Shown here in pieces: positions 7,993-16,488 of a DNA stretch of 46,608 nt (positions are counted from its first letter, which is position 1; every line of letters starts with the position of its first letter). The translations under genes were made by a program, and so were the position numbers. This DNA comes from SZUA-448 sp045593785. GTDB taxonomy: Bacteria > Bacillota > Clostridia > Lachnospirales > Lachnospiraceae. The stretch is taken from NCBI GenBank assembly GCA_045593785.1, contig JAZNXH010000050.1:1-46608 (forward strand), written 5' to 3'. A model generated the notes under the pieces. The model was given only the letters and a program-made list of their open reading frames with translations, ran no database searches and was not told where the DNA came from.

Positions 7993-8427
7993 TCAACACA
8001 GCTTATTCAGAAACCTATGTGCCTGTGTCAATATCTGTTTAAAGCTATCAAACTGTAACATCTCCATCACTGATTCATAATCCATCAGTGCAATCTTTGT
8101 TATCTCTGCTTCCTGCGGAACAAATTCCTGCTCCTCATATCTTGCAAGAAAATATACAGTCTGCTTTATCGTGTTTGGACGGCCTTCCCGTGCAAGATTG
8201 TGCTCGTCCAGCATCCTGAACCCCTCAACAAATGTAACATCCAGACCCGTCTCTTCCTTCACCTCTCGCAGAGCTGTATCGTGTTCCGATTCCCCTTCTT
8301 CCATATGTCCTTTCGGAAAAACCCAATATCCGCTACGCTCACAAGCAAGAAGATACATGATTTCATTGCCCTTTTGACAATACACCACCGCACCGCAGGA
8401 TTTTTCATACTGTAATTCTTCAGACAT
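7993..8427 (-). CDS. NUDIX hydrolase (diadenosine tetraphosphatase-like)
   Basis: A 144-aa NUDIX protein. The complete NUDIX box (GX5EX7REUXEEXGU) spans residues 40-62, beginning GHMEEGESEHDTALREV and ending KEETGL, so metal binding should be intact. An N-terminal SCGAVVY and a WVFPKGH lead-in match the Ap4A hydrolase (asymmetrical) group. The start overlaps the last codons of fliB by 8 nt (ATGTCTGA shared), indicating translational coupling. It may clear dinucleoside polyphosphates; the exact substrate is inferred only. Confidence 0.9.
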   Translation of the reverse strand: MSEELQYEKSCGAVVYCQKGNEIMYLLACERSGYWVFPKGHMEEGESEHDTALREVKEETGLDVTFVEGFRMLDEHNLAREGRPNTIKQTVYFLARYEEQEFVPQEAEITKIALMDYESVMEMLQFDSFKQILTQAHRFLNKLC

Positions 8428-9550
8428 TCTGCATCACCTCCAAATTCACATCCGAATGCTCCAATTCTCTGGAATACCGGTACACAATCTTCTGAATATC
8501 TTTTGCGGATAAGCATCCGTCCTGTTCTGCCCATTTTACCGCAAACATTTCATGCAGTACCGTAATACTTTCTACCGCTATTCTGATTCTTCCTATGACA
8601 TTGTCATCGTACACCGCACCACAGAAATAGGCAAATACAAAGTATACCGCCAACTGCTCCAAGATGATATCCATACTCACACCGTCAAAACATTCCCGTG
8701 CGCAATATTCCTGAAACCTTTTCTGCAGTTCGTGATAGGCTTCTATGCCTTCCCCGTACAAGGTCTGCTTGCATCGATTAAGATAATCTTCCCAATCCTC
8801 ACTTAAGAATTCCATCCAAAAGAACCGTTCTAACACCCCTTTGGAATACCGGAAACCGTTTTCCTTATCTTCGTAAAATACCTTTAATTCCTGTTCTGTG
8901 TTTCGGACTACCTTTCTAAAACTGTCTTCTGCCTCGAAAGCATCAAACACATCCGCCAGATTATACAGATCGCTTTCCTCAATGATGTCCTGCATTTCTT
9001 CTGCCATTTTCCGCACCAGAGCCATCCGTACCGCCACAGACAATTCACGATTTTGCAGCAGGGCAATCATAATCTTTCTGGCATCCTCCAAATAGGAAAA
9101 ATAGAACGGATCAAAGTCCTCGAATTCTTCCTCTTCCCCGTCGACTTCCTCTTCCGTAAAACGCACCGGTTCTTTCTGTTCCAATAAGATTTTCGCCACC
9201 TCCGGGCAGGAAACCGTCAAGCTAATCTCCCGCAGATTTTCAAACTCTTCAATGCGTCTCGGATAATTGGTACAAGTGAAACAAAGACTGTCCTCACCCA
9301 AGCGCTCATACATTTCACACAGATTGTTCTCTTTTAAGAAGGCACAACGTTTCCCGCACCCCTGCTTTAATACACCCTCATCCCAGTCAATGCGCTCCCG
9401 CAATACCGCTCCGTACTCTCCCTGTTCGGATTTGTATCTTTCACATGCTGCTTCATCAATCACAATCTGCCATCCGGCACAGCAGGTTGCTTCGCACCGA
9501 TCCGCAATACACGCAAATTTTTCAAAATAATCCGGTTTTACATACAACAT
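8420..9550 (-). CDS. fliB: FliB-type flagellin lysine N-methylase
   Basis: A 376-aa Cys-rich protein of the FliB family, which in Salmonella methylates lysines of flagellin. The N-terminus has the signature YFEKFACIADRCEATCCAGW, then CGKRCAFLKENNLCEMY and SLCFTCTNYPRR, giving clusters that probably hold an Fe-S centre; later ISLTVSCPEVAKILL is also typical. The remainder is helical. The start at 9550 is the family start. No flagellar gene is present here, as is common for clostridial FliB homologues, so the substrate may be flagellin encoded elsewhere or another protein. It is coupled to the NUDIX gene by an 8-nt overlap. Confidence 0.85.
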   Translation of the reverse strand: MLYVKPDYFEKFACIADRCEATCCAGWQIVIDEAACERYKSEQGEYGAVLRERIDWDEGVLKQGCGKRCAFLKENNLCEMYERLGEDSLCFTCTNYPRRIEEFENLREISLTVSCPEVAKILLEQKEPVRFTEEEVDGEEEEFEDFDPFYFSYLEDARKIMIALLQNRELSVAVRMALVRKMAEEMQDIIEESDLYNLADVFDAFEAEDSFRKVVRNTEQELKVFYEDKENGFRYSKGVLERFFWMEFLSEDWEDYLNRCKQTLYGEGIEAYHELQKRFQEYCARECFDGVSMDIILEQLAVYFVFAYFCGAVYDDNVIGRIRIAVESITVLHEMFAVKWAEQDGCLSAKDIQKIVYRYSRELEHSDVNLEVMQNV

Positions 9551-9665
9551 AACCAGTGGCCCTCCGCATTATTCTTCCTTCCATTATACCCATTCTCCAC
9601 ACACAACGCAATTCCAAAGTAACCCTCCTCATCCTTCCGCATTTCCCACTCGTAGCTCTCCTTCG

Positions 9666-9744
9666 CTGTTGCGCGGCGACGCCCCTTCAACTTTCGTTCC
9701 GAGAAGCGGGAAGACAACAAAAAAGAGCCATCGCCACGCGACAG
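9666..9744. repeat. Short copy of the CTGTCGC palindromic repeat
   Basis: A 79-bp GC-richer element with inverted ends: CTGTTGCGCGGCGACG on the left and, read from the right, CTGTCGCGTGGCGATG. The inner part TTCCGAGAAGCGGGA resembles TTCGAGAAGAGGGA in the left arm of the large element at 12236-12592. It looks like the same family with the centre deleted. Its right end doubles as the terminator of the lipoprotein gene. Confidence 0.6.
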
Positions 9745-9747
9745 CCC
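9719..9747 (-). terminator. Terminator of the lipoprotein gene
   Basis: On the minus strand GGGCTGTCGC-GTG-GCGATGGCTC pairs over 10 bp (three G-T wobbles) and is followed directly by six T. It lies 31 nt after the lipoprotein stop. Confidence 0.75.
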
Positions 9748-9777
9748 TTTTCCATTCACACTACATCATGATAATTG

Positions 9778-12135
9778 TTATTTTACAAAATAGTCGTAAA
9801 TTATTACCGGACGATTCATACCATATACTCTTACTACCGCTTTAATTGCCTCTTCCCAAGTTACAGTTTCATCCCAATTTGTAGGAAGCTCGGTTTCCCT
9901 GTCAAACAGATAACTCGCATTTGCCATGTAACGGTCCCCATAGGCAAACAAACATGCCGTATTATGTATTGCAAAAGCAAACTCTTCCGGACCGTTTACT
10001 ATCTCATGTATATTTTCAAACAGATTCCAATTCATGTGATTCTCGAAATTCCCCCACTCATCGCCAATCTGTTTGCTGATCTTTTCCAACGTAACCCATC
10101 CGGAATTATATTGTGTGAACAAGGTTTCACTATCCGTTACCAAGTACGCCGCTTCAAATATAGCTAACGCAGCATCTGCCTTTGTCAATGTACCGGACAA
10201 CCCCTTTGCTTTAGTCGATAACGTTTGCCATTCTGACAGTTTAGTTGCATCGATTGCTTTCACATATAAATCCAGTAACTCCATCATTTCCTTATGAGTT
10301 ATATTCTGTGTTAAATCTTCCGGTACGCTTTCAGGCATAAGTCCATACTTCTTTGCAACTTCCATCTCATGATTCTTCATCTGATATGTATAACAGCAAA
10401 CAGTAGCGGAAGTGTCACCCAAAAGAGTTTCTACCTTATCTGCCAGTTCTTCTTCCGTCCTTGCACACGCTGCCACATAAGTATCGTAGGTTCTTCCGGC
10501 ACCGCATACAATCTGATATGGTGTCTGAACATAGGTGTTTCCTTCAAAATCAATTTCTGCATCTCCGACATTTAATAGACTAATCAATCTGGTGCCAAGA
10601 TAAAATACATTGTTTTTAAACGAAATATCTTTTACTTCCTGACAATCTCCTGCAAACCACATATCAATACATGAGGTTATTTCATTCGGAATACAAATAT
10701 AATTATAGCCTATGTGTGAAAAAATGTTATCTTCCAACAGAATATCAGAAAATGTTATCGTTTCATCAGTCTCTTGTAAAAAACTGGTGATACCGATTCC
10801 CCCTGCATTGTTTTCAAACAGATTGCCGGAGCAGGTAAGACCTCCCAATTGGCGTTGTCCTTCCCCTATATCTCCGTTCCATCCAAGCTCTACTGTAAAT
10901 GCACCCTGTTGAGAATTGTGCACATAGTTATTCAAACACTGATTCCCATAGCCATGAAAGCCCATTCCGTCACCACTTGGTTCCCCGACAAGCGTATCTG
11001 CTCTATATTGAATATAATAACTTCCGCAAAAAGCAATTTCACAATTTTGTATTGTGAAACCCTCGGTACAATTGATATCGTTCATTATACCGTTTCCGCG
11101 AACATATTTTATACAGAGGTTGTCAACAATACAGCCTCCTCCAAACTCATAATTTTTGCCCTCGGATATCTCTATGGATTCATACAAAGCCCCCGGATTG
11201 CCCTCATCACAACGCACATACAATGGGCCGCCCTCTACACCGGGCATATCATCATAAATCAGCAGATTGGTGCCATTCAAATAATTGTCCGGATTTTTCG
11301 CATGCTCCACCAAATCCAATAATACAACAAACGTATTATTGGGCATCTTGGTAAGATCAAGGGGAACATCATCTGTATAGGCTTCCGTATATTCCGTTCC
11401 GTTAAAATACATCAGATGCTTCTGAACAACCACTTCCCCATCGTTATATACAACCGTTCCCGAATCCCGCACCGGTTTGTCATAGAGCCAGATATTATCC
11501 GTTCCTTCCAAGAGACTCCAATGTTCTTCCCCTGTTGCATTTTCTGCCGAACCATAGAATGCCGGTTTAGCACCCTCTCCATATGCGGAATATGTCACAT
11601 ACTTAGTGAGACAACGAATGTTGTCCATACGCCAAATATCACCGCGCTTAAACAAAACCGTATCCCCCTCGGAGATCATTTCACAAGCATGCTTAGCCGT
11701 TGCCCATGCTGTTTCCGGTGACAATCCGTCATTTTCATCATTCCCCTGAGAAGAAGAAACGTAGTAACAAGTACCCGTAATCTCTATTTCTGTTCTGCTG
11801 TTTAAGATACTTTCTCTACGTTCCGCAATTTCAGCTTCAATCTCAGTTACGATTGCGGGCTGCACCTCAACCTCTGCTTCAATCTCAACCTCTGTTTCAG
11901 CCTCGATGTCACTTTCAACGTTGGCCTCTCCGCCCACTTCTATCTCTGCTTTGTCAGACTTATTATCTTCTATCGTTACCCCATCATTTGACTCACCCGT
12001 TGACGGTTGTACAGCGACTGCTGCATCATTATTTGGTACTCCTGTTTCCCCATCTCCGTTCACTGCCCCGCAGGCCCATAAACAAACACAAACAATCAAC
12101 AATCCGAACAATACTGATAATTTTCTTCTCTGCAT
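9778..12135 (-). CDS. Large lipoprotein with a right-handed beta-helix
   Basis: A 785-aa predicted surface lipoprotein. The N-terminus is a lipoprotein signal with lipobox LWAC (Cys22). Residues about 30-110 are a low-complexity acidic linker rich in E-(I/V/A)-E repeats. From about residue 120 comes TCYYVSSSQGNDENDGLSPE, the usual start of parallel beta-helix/pectate-lyase-like proteins; repeated strands such as CIVDNLCIKYVRGNG and GFTIQNCEIAFCG follow, continuing to about residue 560. The last 200 residues contain ITHKEMMELLDLYVKAI and VTWEEAIKAVVRVYGMN, reminiscent of degenerate SLH-type modules. It probably binds or cleaves a polysaccharide at the cell surface; catalytic residues cannot be named. 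It has its own promoter and terminator, and AGGAGG precedes the ATG. Confidence 0.75.
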   Translation of the reverse strand: MQRRKLSVLFGLLIVCVCLWACGAVNGDGETGVPNNDAAVAVQPSTGESNDGVTIEDNKSDKAEIEVGGEANVESDIEAETEVEIEAEVEVQPAIVTEIEAEIAERRESILNSRTEIEITGTCYYVSSSQGNDENDGLSPETAWATAKHACEMISEGDTVLFKRGDIWRMDNIRCLTKYVTYSAYGEGAKPAFYGSAENATGEEHWSLLEGTDNIWLYDKPVRDSGTVVYNDGEVVVQKHLMYFNGTEYTEAYTDDVPLDLTKMPNNTFVVLLDLVEHAKNPDNYLNGTNLLIYDDMPGVEGGPLYVRCDEGNPGALYESIEISEGKNYEFGGGCIVDNLCIKYVRGNGIMNDINCTEGFTIQNCEIAFCGSYYIQYRADTLVGEPSGDGMGFHGYGNQCLNNYVHNSQQGAFTVELGWNGDIGEGQRQLGGLTCSGNLFENNAGGIGITSFLQETDETITFSDILLEDNIFSHIGYNYICIPNEITSCIDMWFAGDCQEVKDISFKNNVFYLGTRLISLLNVGDAEIDFEGNTYVQTPYQIVCGAGRTYDTYVAACARTEEELADKVETLLGDTSATVCCYTYQMKNHEMEVAKKYGLMPESVPEDLTQNITHKEMMELLDLYVKAIDATKLSEWQTLSTKAKGLSGTLTKADAALAIFEAAYLVTDSETLFTQYNSGWVTLEKISKQIGDEWGNFENHMNWNLFENIHEIVNGPEEFAFAIHNTACLFAYGDRYMANASYLFDRETELPTNWDETVTWEEAIKAVVRVYGMNRPVIIYDYFVK
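11866..11901 (-). repeat. Tandem 18-bp repeat in the lipoprotein linker
   Basis: Two adjacent 18-bp units (CTCAACCTCTGCTTCAAT and CTCAACCTCTGTTTCAGC on the plus strand) encode part of the acidic E-(I/V)-E linker; degenerate units continue to about 11920. The period is a multiple of three, so copy-number changes would keep the frame. Confidence 0.6.
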
Positions 12136-12176
12136 GCTGAACCCTCCTTTGTAAGCACCAAATTTTCTTTTTTTAT

Positions 12177-12205
12177 ATTATACGCTCATTTCACTCCCTG
12201 CGCAA
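12177..12205 (-). promoter_or_regulatory. Promoter of the lipoprotein gene
   Basis: On the minus strand TTGCGC (12200-12205), a 17-bp spacer and TATAAT (12177-12182) lie about 40 nt upstream of the lipoprotein start. The -10 is consensus; the -35 matches only in its TTG. Confidence 0.6.
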
Positions 12206-12235
12206 TCAAAACAATCTGCTTAGTAAATCCCACTA

Positions 12236-12592
12236 CTGTCGCATTGCGTCGGCTCTTCTGATTGTAGTTTCGAGAAGAGGGACGGTACTGCAAAGATTGT
12301 TCCGGAGACTGTCCGCGACATCCCTGCAAAGATTGCTCCGGTGACGTTCGAGCAGATGTGCGAATGAGCATGCTAGCCGCGTTGCCCGAGACGGGGCCGA
12401 GTGCCGCAAAGCGGTACGCCACGAGTGGACCGCGAAGCAACGCAAATCCGGCGCATGCGAATGAGCCATCCGCGCAGACCCGGCATCGGACAACTTTGCA
12501 GGGATGTCGCGGAACAAAAAACACCGGACAACTTTGCAGTACCACCCCTCTACGACAACATAACAAAAGGGCCGTCGCAATGCGACAGCCCT
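12236..12592. repeat. 357-bp imperfect palindrome (nested inverted repeats)
   Basis: The whole gap between the lipoprotein promoter and the V-ATPase D gene is one long inverted repeat with arms of about 170 bp. The left end starts CTGTCGCATTGCGTCGGC; the right end, read in reverse, starts CTGTCGCATTGCGACGGC. Both arms then carry GGTACTGCAAAG(A)TTGT-CCGG and CCGCGACATCCCTGCAAAG, and near the centre GATGTGCGAATGAGCATGC pairs with a related stretch at about 12442-12470. Each arm also holds two direct copies of a CTGCAAAG...TTG..CCGG core (12288-12309, 12324-12345; reverse 12487-12501, 12525-12539). Composition is clearly more GC-rich than the flanking genes. The open frames in it are low-complexity Arg/Ser/Ala-rich and look spurious. 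It may be a MITE- or REP-like element or a structured RNA. Confidence 0.8.
12564..12592 (-). terminator. Terminator of the V-ATPase operon
   Basis: On the minus strand AGGGCTGTCGC-ATT-GCGACGGCCCT forms an 11-bp stem with one G-T wobble, then TTTGTT. It is the right end of the large palindrome and lies 7 nt after the subunit D stop. Confidence 0.85.
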
Positions 12593-12599
12593 AAACACA

Positions 12600-13265
12600 C
12601 TAGCCTTGTGCTTTTTCTTTGTAATGATGTGCCTGTTCCAGCATCATATCCTTGACCTTCATAAGTCGGATCTGTGTGCTTCGCTCATTCTCATCCAGCT
12701 TCATCTTGATATACTTGATCTTCTCCTGCGTCTCAGGAATCATCACGTGCTCCAACGCATTAACACGACGGCGGGTCTTCTCGATCTCGCCTGCCATGAG
12801 CTGGCATGACTTTTCCACTTCCGCAAGGCGGAGCATATCCGGCAGGATGTCCGCCAGAGACTTCACTGCACCATCCAGGTCACTGGAGGTAAACGCGAAA
12901 CCATAACAGTAGATATCGTTCGGGTCAGCGGTACGGGTGCTGTACTTGAATACCGGGATATCAACGCTCATGACGTTCTTCTCCTCAGCCTCAATGTACA
13001 CCTCCTGACGCGGAGCCATCAGCGCTACATTAATCGCTTCGTCTTCCATTGCGGCACGCGCAATAACGAAGTTCTTGTTTGCAGCACGGATGCCCTCTTC
13101 CACCTTCTCACGAAGTGCCTTGTTTTCTCTTACAAGATCCAGAAACTGACGCATCAACTCATCCCGCTTGTCCTTTAAGAGCTTATGACCGCGCATTGCT
13201 GTTACCAGCTTTTTCTTTAAGCGGGTGAGCTCCATACGGGTGGGATTTACTTGTACATTCGCCAT
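12600..13265 (-). CDS. atpD: V-type ATP synthase/ATPase subunit D
   Basis: A 221-aa central-stalk subunit, rotating between the A3B3 head and the membrane ring. The N-terminus VNPTRMELTRLKKKLVTAMR followed by GHKLLKDKRDELMRQF is the family signature. Long N- and C-terminal helices form the coiled-coil shaft, and ARRRVNALEHVMIP-type residues near 170-185 (seen as TRRRVNALEHVMIPETQEKI) are highly conserved. It is the last gene of the operon, 25 nt after subunit B, and is followed by a strong hairpin terminator. Confidence 0.97.
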   Translation of the reverse strand: MANVQVNPTRMELTRLKKKLVTAMRGHKLLKDKRDELMRQFLDLVRENKALREKVEEGIRAANKNFVIARAAMEDEAINVALMAPRQEVYIEAEEKNVMSVDIPVFKYSTRTADPNDIYCYGFAFTSSDLDGAVKSLADILPDMLRLAEVEKSCQLMAGEIEKTRRRVNALEHVMIPETQEKIKYIKMKLDENERSTQIRLMKVKDMMLEQAHHYKEKAQG

Positions 13266-13290
13266 GGTCTACACCTCATGCCTTTCTGTA

Positions 13291-14670
13291 TTATTCTTCG
13301 TAAGGCTTGTAGTACTCATCAAGGAATGTATCCTTGATACGTTTCAGTTCTGCTCTCGGCAGGATACCAAGAAGCTTCCAGCCAATCTCAAGGGTCTCTT
13401 CGATGTTACGGTTAGCATTATATCCCTGGGATACATACTGCTTCTCAAATGCATCCGCAAACTTTGCATACAGCTTATCGATTTCGGTAAGTGCTGCTTC
13501 ACCGAGTACGACCATAAGTTCCTTTGCTTCCTTACCACGAGCGTAAGCAGCGAAGAGCTGGTTCATGGTGTTTGGGTGGTCTGCTCTGGTCTTACCTTCG
13601 CCGATACCCTTATCCTTCAGACGGGACAGGGACGGAAGTACGTCGATCGGCGGGGTAACACCCTGACGATGTAATTCACGGCTTAAGATGATCTGACCCT
13701 CGGTAATGTAACCGGTAAGGTCCGGAATCGGGTGAGTCTTGTCATCTTCCGGCATGGTCAGAATCGGGATCATGGTGATACTACCGTTCTTACCCTTCTG
13801 ACGACCTGCACGTTCATACAGAGACGCAAGGTCGGTGTACATGTAACCCGGATAACCACGACGGCCCGGAACCTCTTTACGCGCTGCAGATACCTCACGG
13901 AGGGAGTCAGCGTAGTTCGTAATATCGGTAAGGATTACAAGTACGTGCATGTTCTTCTCGAATGCAAGGTACTCAGCAGCGGTAAGTGCCATACGCGGAG
14001 TTGCGATACGCTCTACTGCCGGGTCGTTTGCAAGATTGATGAACATTACGGAACGGTCGATAGCGCCCGTTGCCTTGAAACTCTCGATAAAGTAGTTAGA
14101 TTCCTCGAAAGTGATACCCATTGCAGCAAATACTACTGCGAACGGTTCACTGGTGCCGCGTACCTTAGCCTGACGTGCAATCTGTGCAGCCAGCTCAGCG
14201 TGCGGCAAACCGCTTGCGGAGAAGATCGGAAGCTTCTGTCCACGAACGAGGGTGTTCAGACCGTCGATTGCGGAGATACCCGTCTGGATGAACTCCTGCG
14301 GATAGTTTCTTGCTGCCGGATTCATCGGAAGACCGTTGATATCCATACGCTTCTCCGGAAGGATTTCCGGACCGTTATCAATCGGACGTCCCAGACCGTC
14401 GAATACACGGCTTAACATATCCTCAGCAACACCGAGCTCCATGGCACGTCCTAAGAAACGTACCTTACTCTCTGCAAGGTTAATACCGGTAGAGTTCTCG
14501 AATAACTGTACCAGTGCGTTTGTTCCGTTAATTTCAAGAACTTTACAACGACGGGTCTCGCCGTTTGCAAGTTCGATTTCACCAAGCTCATTGTACGTAA
14601 CGTTCTCTACGCCCTGAACCATCATCAGAGGACCCGCTACTTCTTGAATTGTTCTGTATTCCTTCGGCAT
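13291..14670 (-). CDS. atpB: V-type ATP synthase/ATPase subunit B
   Basis: A 459-aa non-catalytic head subunit that alternates with subunit A. It starts PKEYRTIQEVAGPLMMVQGV and has the regulatory-subunit features of the family: LGRAMELGVAEDMLSRVFDG near residue 75, QEFIQTGISAIDGLNTLVRG near 128, and SASGLPHAELAAQIARQA in place of a Walker A motif (no GKT). SLSRLKDKGIGEGKTRADH near 345 is also typical. The start ATG lies 3 nt after the subunit A stop, with AAGGAGG inside the end of subunit A, so translation is coupled. Confidence 0.97.
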   Translation of the reverse strand: MPKEYRTIQEVAGPLMMVQGVENVTYNELGEIELANGETRRCKVLEINGTNALVQLFENSTGINLAESKVRFLGRAMELGVAEDMLSRVFDGLGRPIDNGPEILPEKRMDINGLPMNPAARNYPQEFIQTGISAIDGLNTLVRGQKLPIFSASGLPHAELAAQIARQAKVRGTSEPFAVVFAAMGITFEESNYFIESFKATGAIDRSVMFINLANDPAVERIATPRMALTAAEYLAFEKNMHVLVILTDITNYADSLREVSAARKEVPGRRGYPGYMYTDLASLYERAGRQKGKNGSITMIPILTMPEDDKTHPIPDLTGYITEGQIILSRELHRQGVTPPIDVLPSLSRLKDKGIGEGKTRADHPNTMNQLFAAYARGKEAKELMVVLGEAALTEIDKLYAKFADAFEKQYVSQGYNANRNIEETLEIGWKLLGILPRAELKRIKDTFLDEYYKPYEE

Positions 14671-14673
14671 GGC

Positions 14674-16440
14674 TTAGTCCTCCTTTCCAATCAGTGCATC
14701 GGTTTCACGGTGCAGCTCGGTAATAATCTCATCGTATTCCTTCTGAAGATTCTCATTCGGAATGTATTTATAACGACCGATACGCTCACGAATCTCAAGA
14801 TCAGCAAGCTTCTCGATGTCAGCGCCCTTCTTCAGTGCTTCGGAAGCGGTATCATAATACTCAAGTACAAGATTCATCATCTTGAACTGCTTCTCAAGCG
14901 GAGAATAGGTATCTACTTCGTGGAATGCATCCTGATGCAGGAAGTCTTCACGAATGGAACGTGCTGCTTCAAGTTTCAGACGATCCGGTGCGGAAAGTGC
15001 GTCCATACCTACGAGCTGTACGATTTCCTGAAGACTTGCTTCATCACTCAACAGACTCATCAGACGGCCTCTGCACTCGATCCACGGACCGTTTGCAGCA
15101 TCATTGAACCACTTTGCCATATTGTCTACATACAGGGAGTAACTAGTCAGCCAGTTAATCGCCGGGAAATGTCTCTTGTAAGCCAGACCGGAATCCAGAC
15201 CCCAGAATACCTTTACGATACGGAGAGTTGCCTGGGATACCGGCTCGGAGATATCACCACCGGGCGGGGATACTGCACCGATAACGGAAAGAGCACCTTC
15301 TCTGCCTTCGGTACCGTTGGAGATAACGCGGCCTGCACGCTCATAGAACTGTGCAAGACGGCTACCAAGGTATGCCGGGTAACCTTCTTCACCGGGCATT
15401 TCCTCCAGACGTCCGGACATCTCACGAAGTGCCTCTGCCCAACGGGAAGTGGAGTCTGCCATCAATGCTACGGAGTAACCCATATCACGGAAATACTCTG
15501 CAATGGTAATACCTACATAAATAGATGCCTCACGCGCAGCAACCGGCATGTCGGAGGTGTTCGCGATGAGCACGGTACGCTCCATCAAAGAGTGACCTGT
15601 CTTCGGGTCCTTCAGTTCCGGGAACTCGTTCAATACGTCGGTCATCTCGTTACCACGCTCGCCACAGCCGATGTAAACTACGATGTCAGCCTCTGCCCAC
15701 TTTGCAAGCTGATGCTGTACGACTGTCTTACCGCTTCCGAACGGACCCGGAACAGCTGCAACACCACCCTTTGCAATCGGGAACAGTGCATCGATAACAC
15801 GCTGACCGGTTACAAGCGGCATATCCGGAGATAATTTCTGCTTGTAAGGACGGCCTACACGTACCGGCCACTTCTGTAACATGGTAATATCAACCTTCGT
15901 GCCGTCTTCTTTTTCTACTACGGCTACGGTGTCATTTAAGGTGTAATCGCCTTCGCTGATGCTAACCAGAGTACCGCTGATTCCGTTCGGAATCATGATC
16001 TTCTGAACAACGATCGGGCTTTCCTGTACGGTACCGATGATGTCGCCGCCCATTACCTTAATGCCGGCTTCTACGGTCGGTACAAAGTGCCATACGGAAT
16101 CACGCTTCAGGGACGGAATCTCCACACCACGGGTGAGGTTACTTCCGGTCTGCTCCATGATTTCTACCAGCGGACGCTGGATACCGTCAAAAATACTTCC
16201 GATGAGACCCGGTCCCAATTCAACACTGAGCGGTGCACCGGTGGACTCAACCGGTTCGCCCGGTCCGAGACCCGATGTCTCCTCATATACCTGAATGGAA
16301 GCCTGATCTCCGTGCATTTCTATGATCTCACCGATCAGACGCTGATCACTAACACGAACCACGTCGAACATGTTCGCGTCACGCATACCCTCTGCGATAA
16401 CCAACGGACCGGCAACTTTTTTAATCAATCCTTTTGCCAT
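14674..16440 (-). CDS. atpA: V-type ATP synthase/ATPase catalytic subunit A
   Basis: A 588-aa catalytic subunit that hydrolyses or makes ATP. The Walker A loop is PGPFGSGKTVVQHQLAKW near residue 230. VYIGCGERGNEMTDVLNEFP, DSTSRWAEALREMSGRLEEM (Walker B/arginine-finger region) and YPAYLGSRLAQFYERAGRV follow in standard order. The about 90-residue 'non-homologous' insertion typical of V-type A subunits (residues about 115-185, GSNLTRGVEIPSLKRD region) is present. The start is ATG at 16440 after AAGAAGG; the TTG two codons earlier is disfavoured. It sits between subunit F (48-nt gap) and subunit B. Confidence 0.97.
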   Translation of the reverse strand: MAKGLIKKVAGPLVIAEGMRDANMFDVVRVSDQRLIGEIIEMHGDQASIQVYEETSGLGPGEPVESTGAPLSVELGPGLIGSIFDGIQRPLVEIMEQTGSNLTRGVEIPSLKRDSVWHFVPTVEAGIKVMGGDIIGTVQESPIVVQKIMIPNGISGTLVSISEGDYTLNDTVAVVEKEDGTKVDITMLQKWPVRVGRPYKQKLSPDMPLVTGQRVIDALFPIAKGGVAAVPGPFGSGKTVVQHQLAKWAEADIVVYIGCGERGNEMTDVLNEFPELKDPKTGHSLMERTVLIANTSDMPVAAREASIYVGITIAEYFRDMGYSVALMADSTSRWAEALREMSGRLEEMPGEEGYPAYLGSRLAQFYERAGRVISNGTEGREGALSVIGAVSPPGGDISEPVSQATLRIVKVFWGLDSGLAYKRHFPAINWLTSYSLYVDNMAKWFNDAANGPWIECRGRLMSLLSDEASLQEIVQLVGMDALSAPDRLKLEAARSIREDFLHQDAFHEVDTYSPLEKQFKMMNLVLEYYDTASEALKKGADIEKLADLEIRERIGRYKYIPNENLQKEYDEIITELHRETDALIGKED

Positions 16441-16488
16441 TGTCAACCTTCTTTCTCAAAAATCAACACTCTAGTGTGACTTTTTTTA

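Noticed and set aside
12186..12655. Several overlapping open frames of 78-126 aa in the palindrome, on both strands
   Set aside because: They are Arg/Ser/Ala-rich, lack ribosome sites, overlap each other and come from GC-rich repeat DNA.
13732..14415. A 227-aa plus-strand frame opposite V-ATPase subunit B
   Set aside because: Antisense shadow with Cys/Arg-rich composition.
14644..15834. A 396-aa plus-strand frame opposite V-ATPase subunit A
   Set aside because: Cys/Thr-rich shadow of a strongly conserved gene on the other strand; no domain and no ribosome site.
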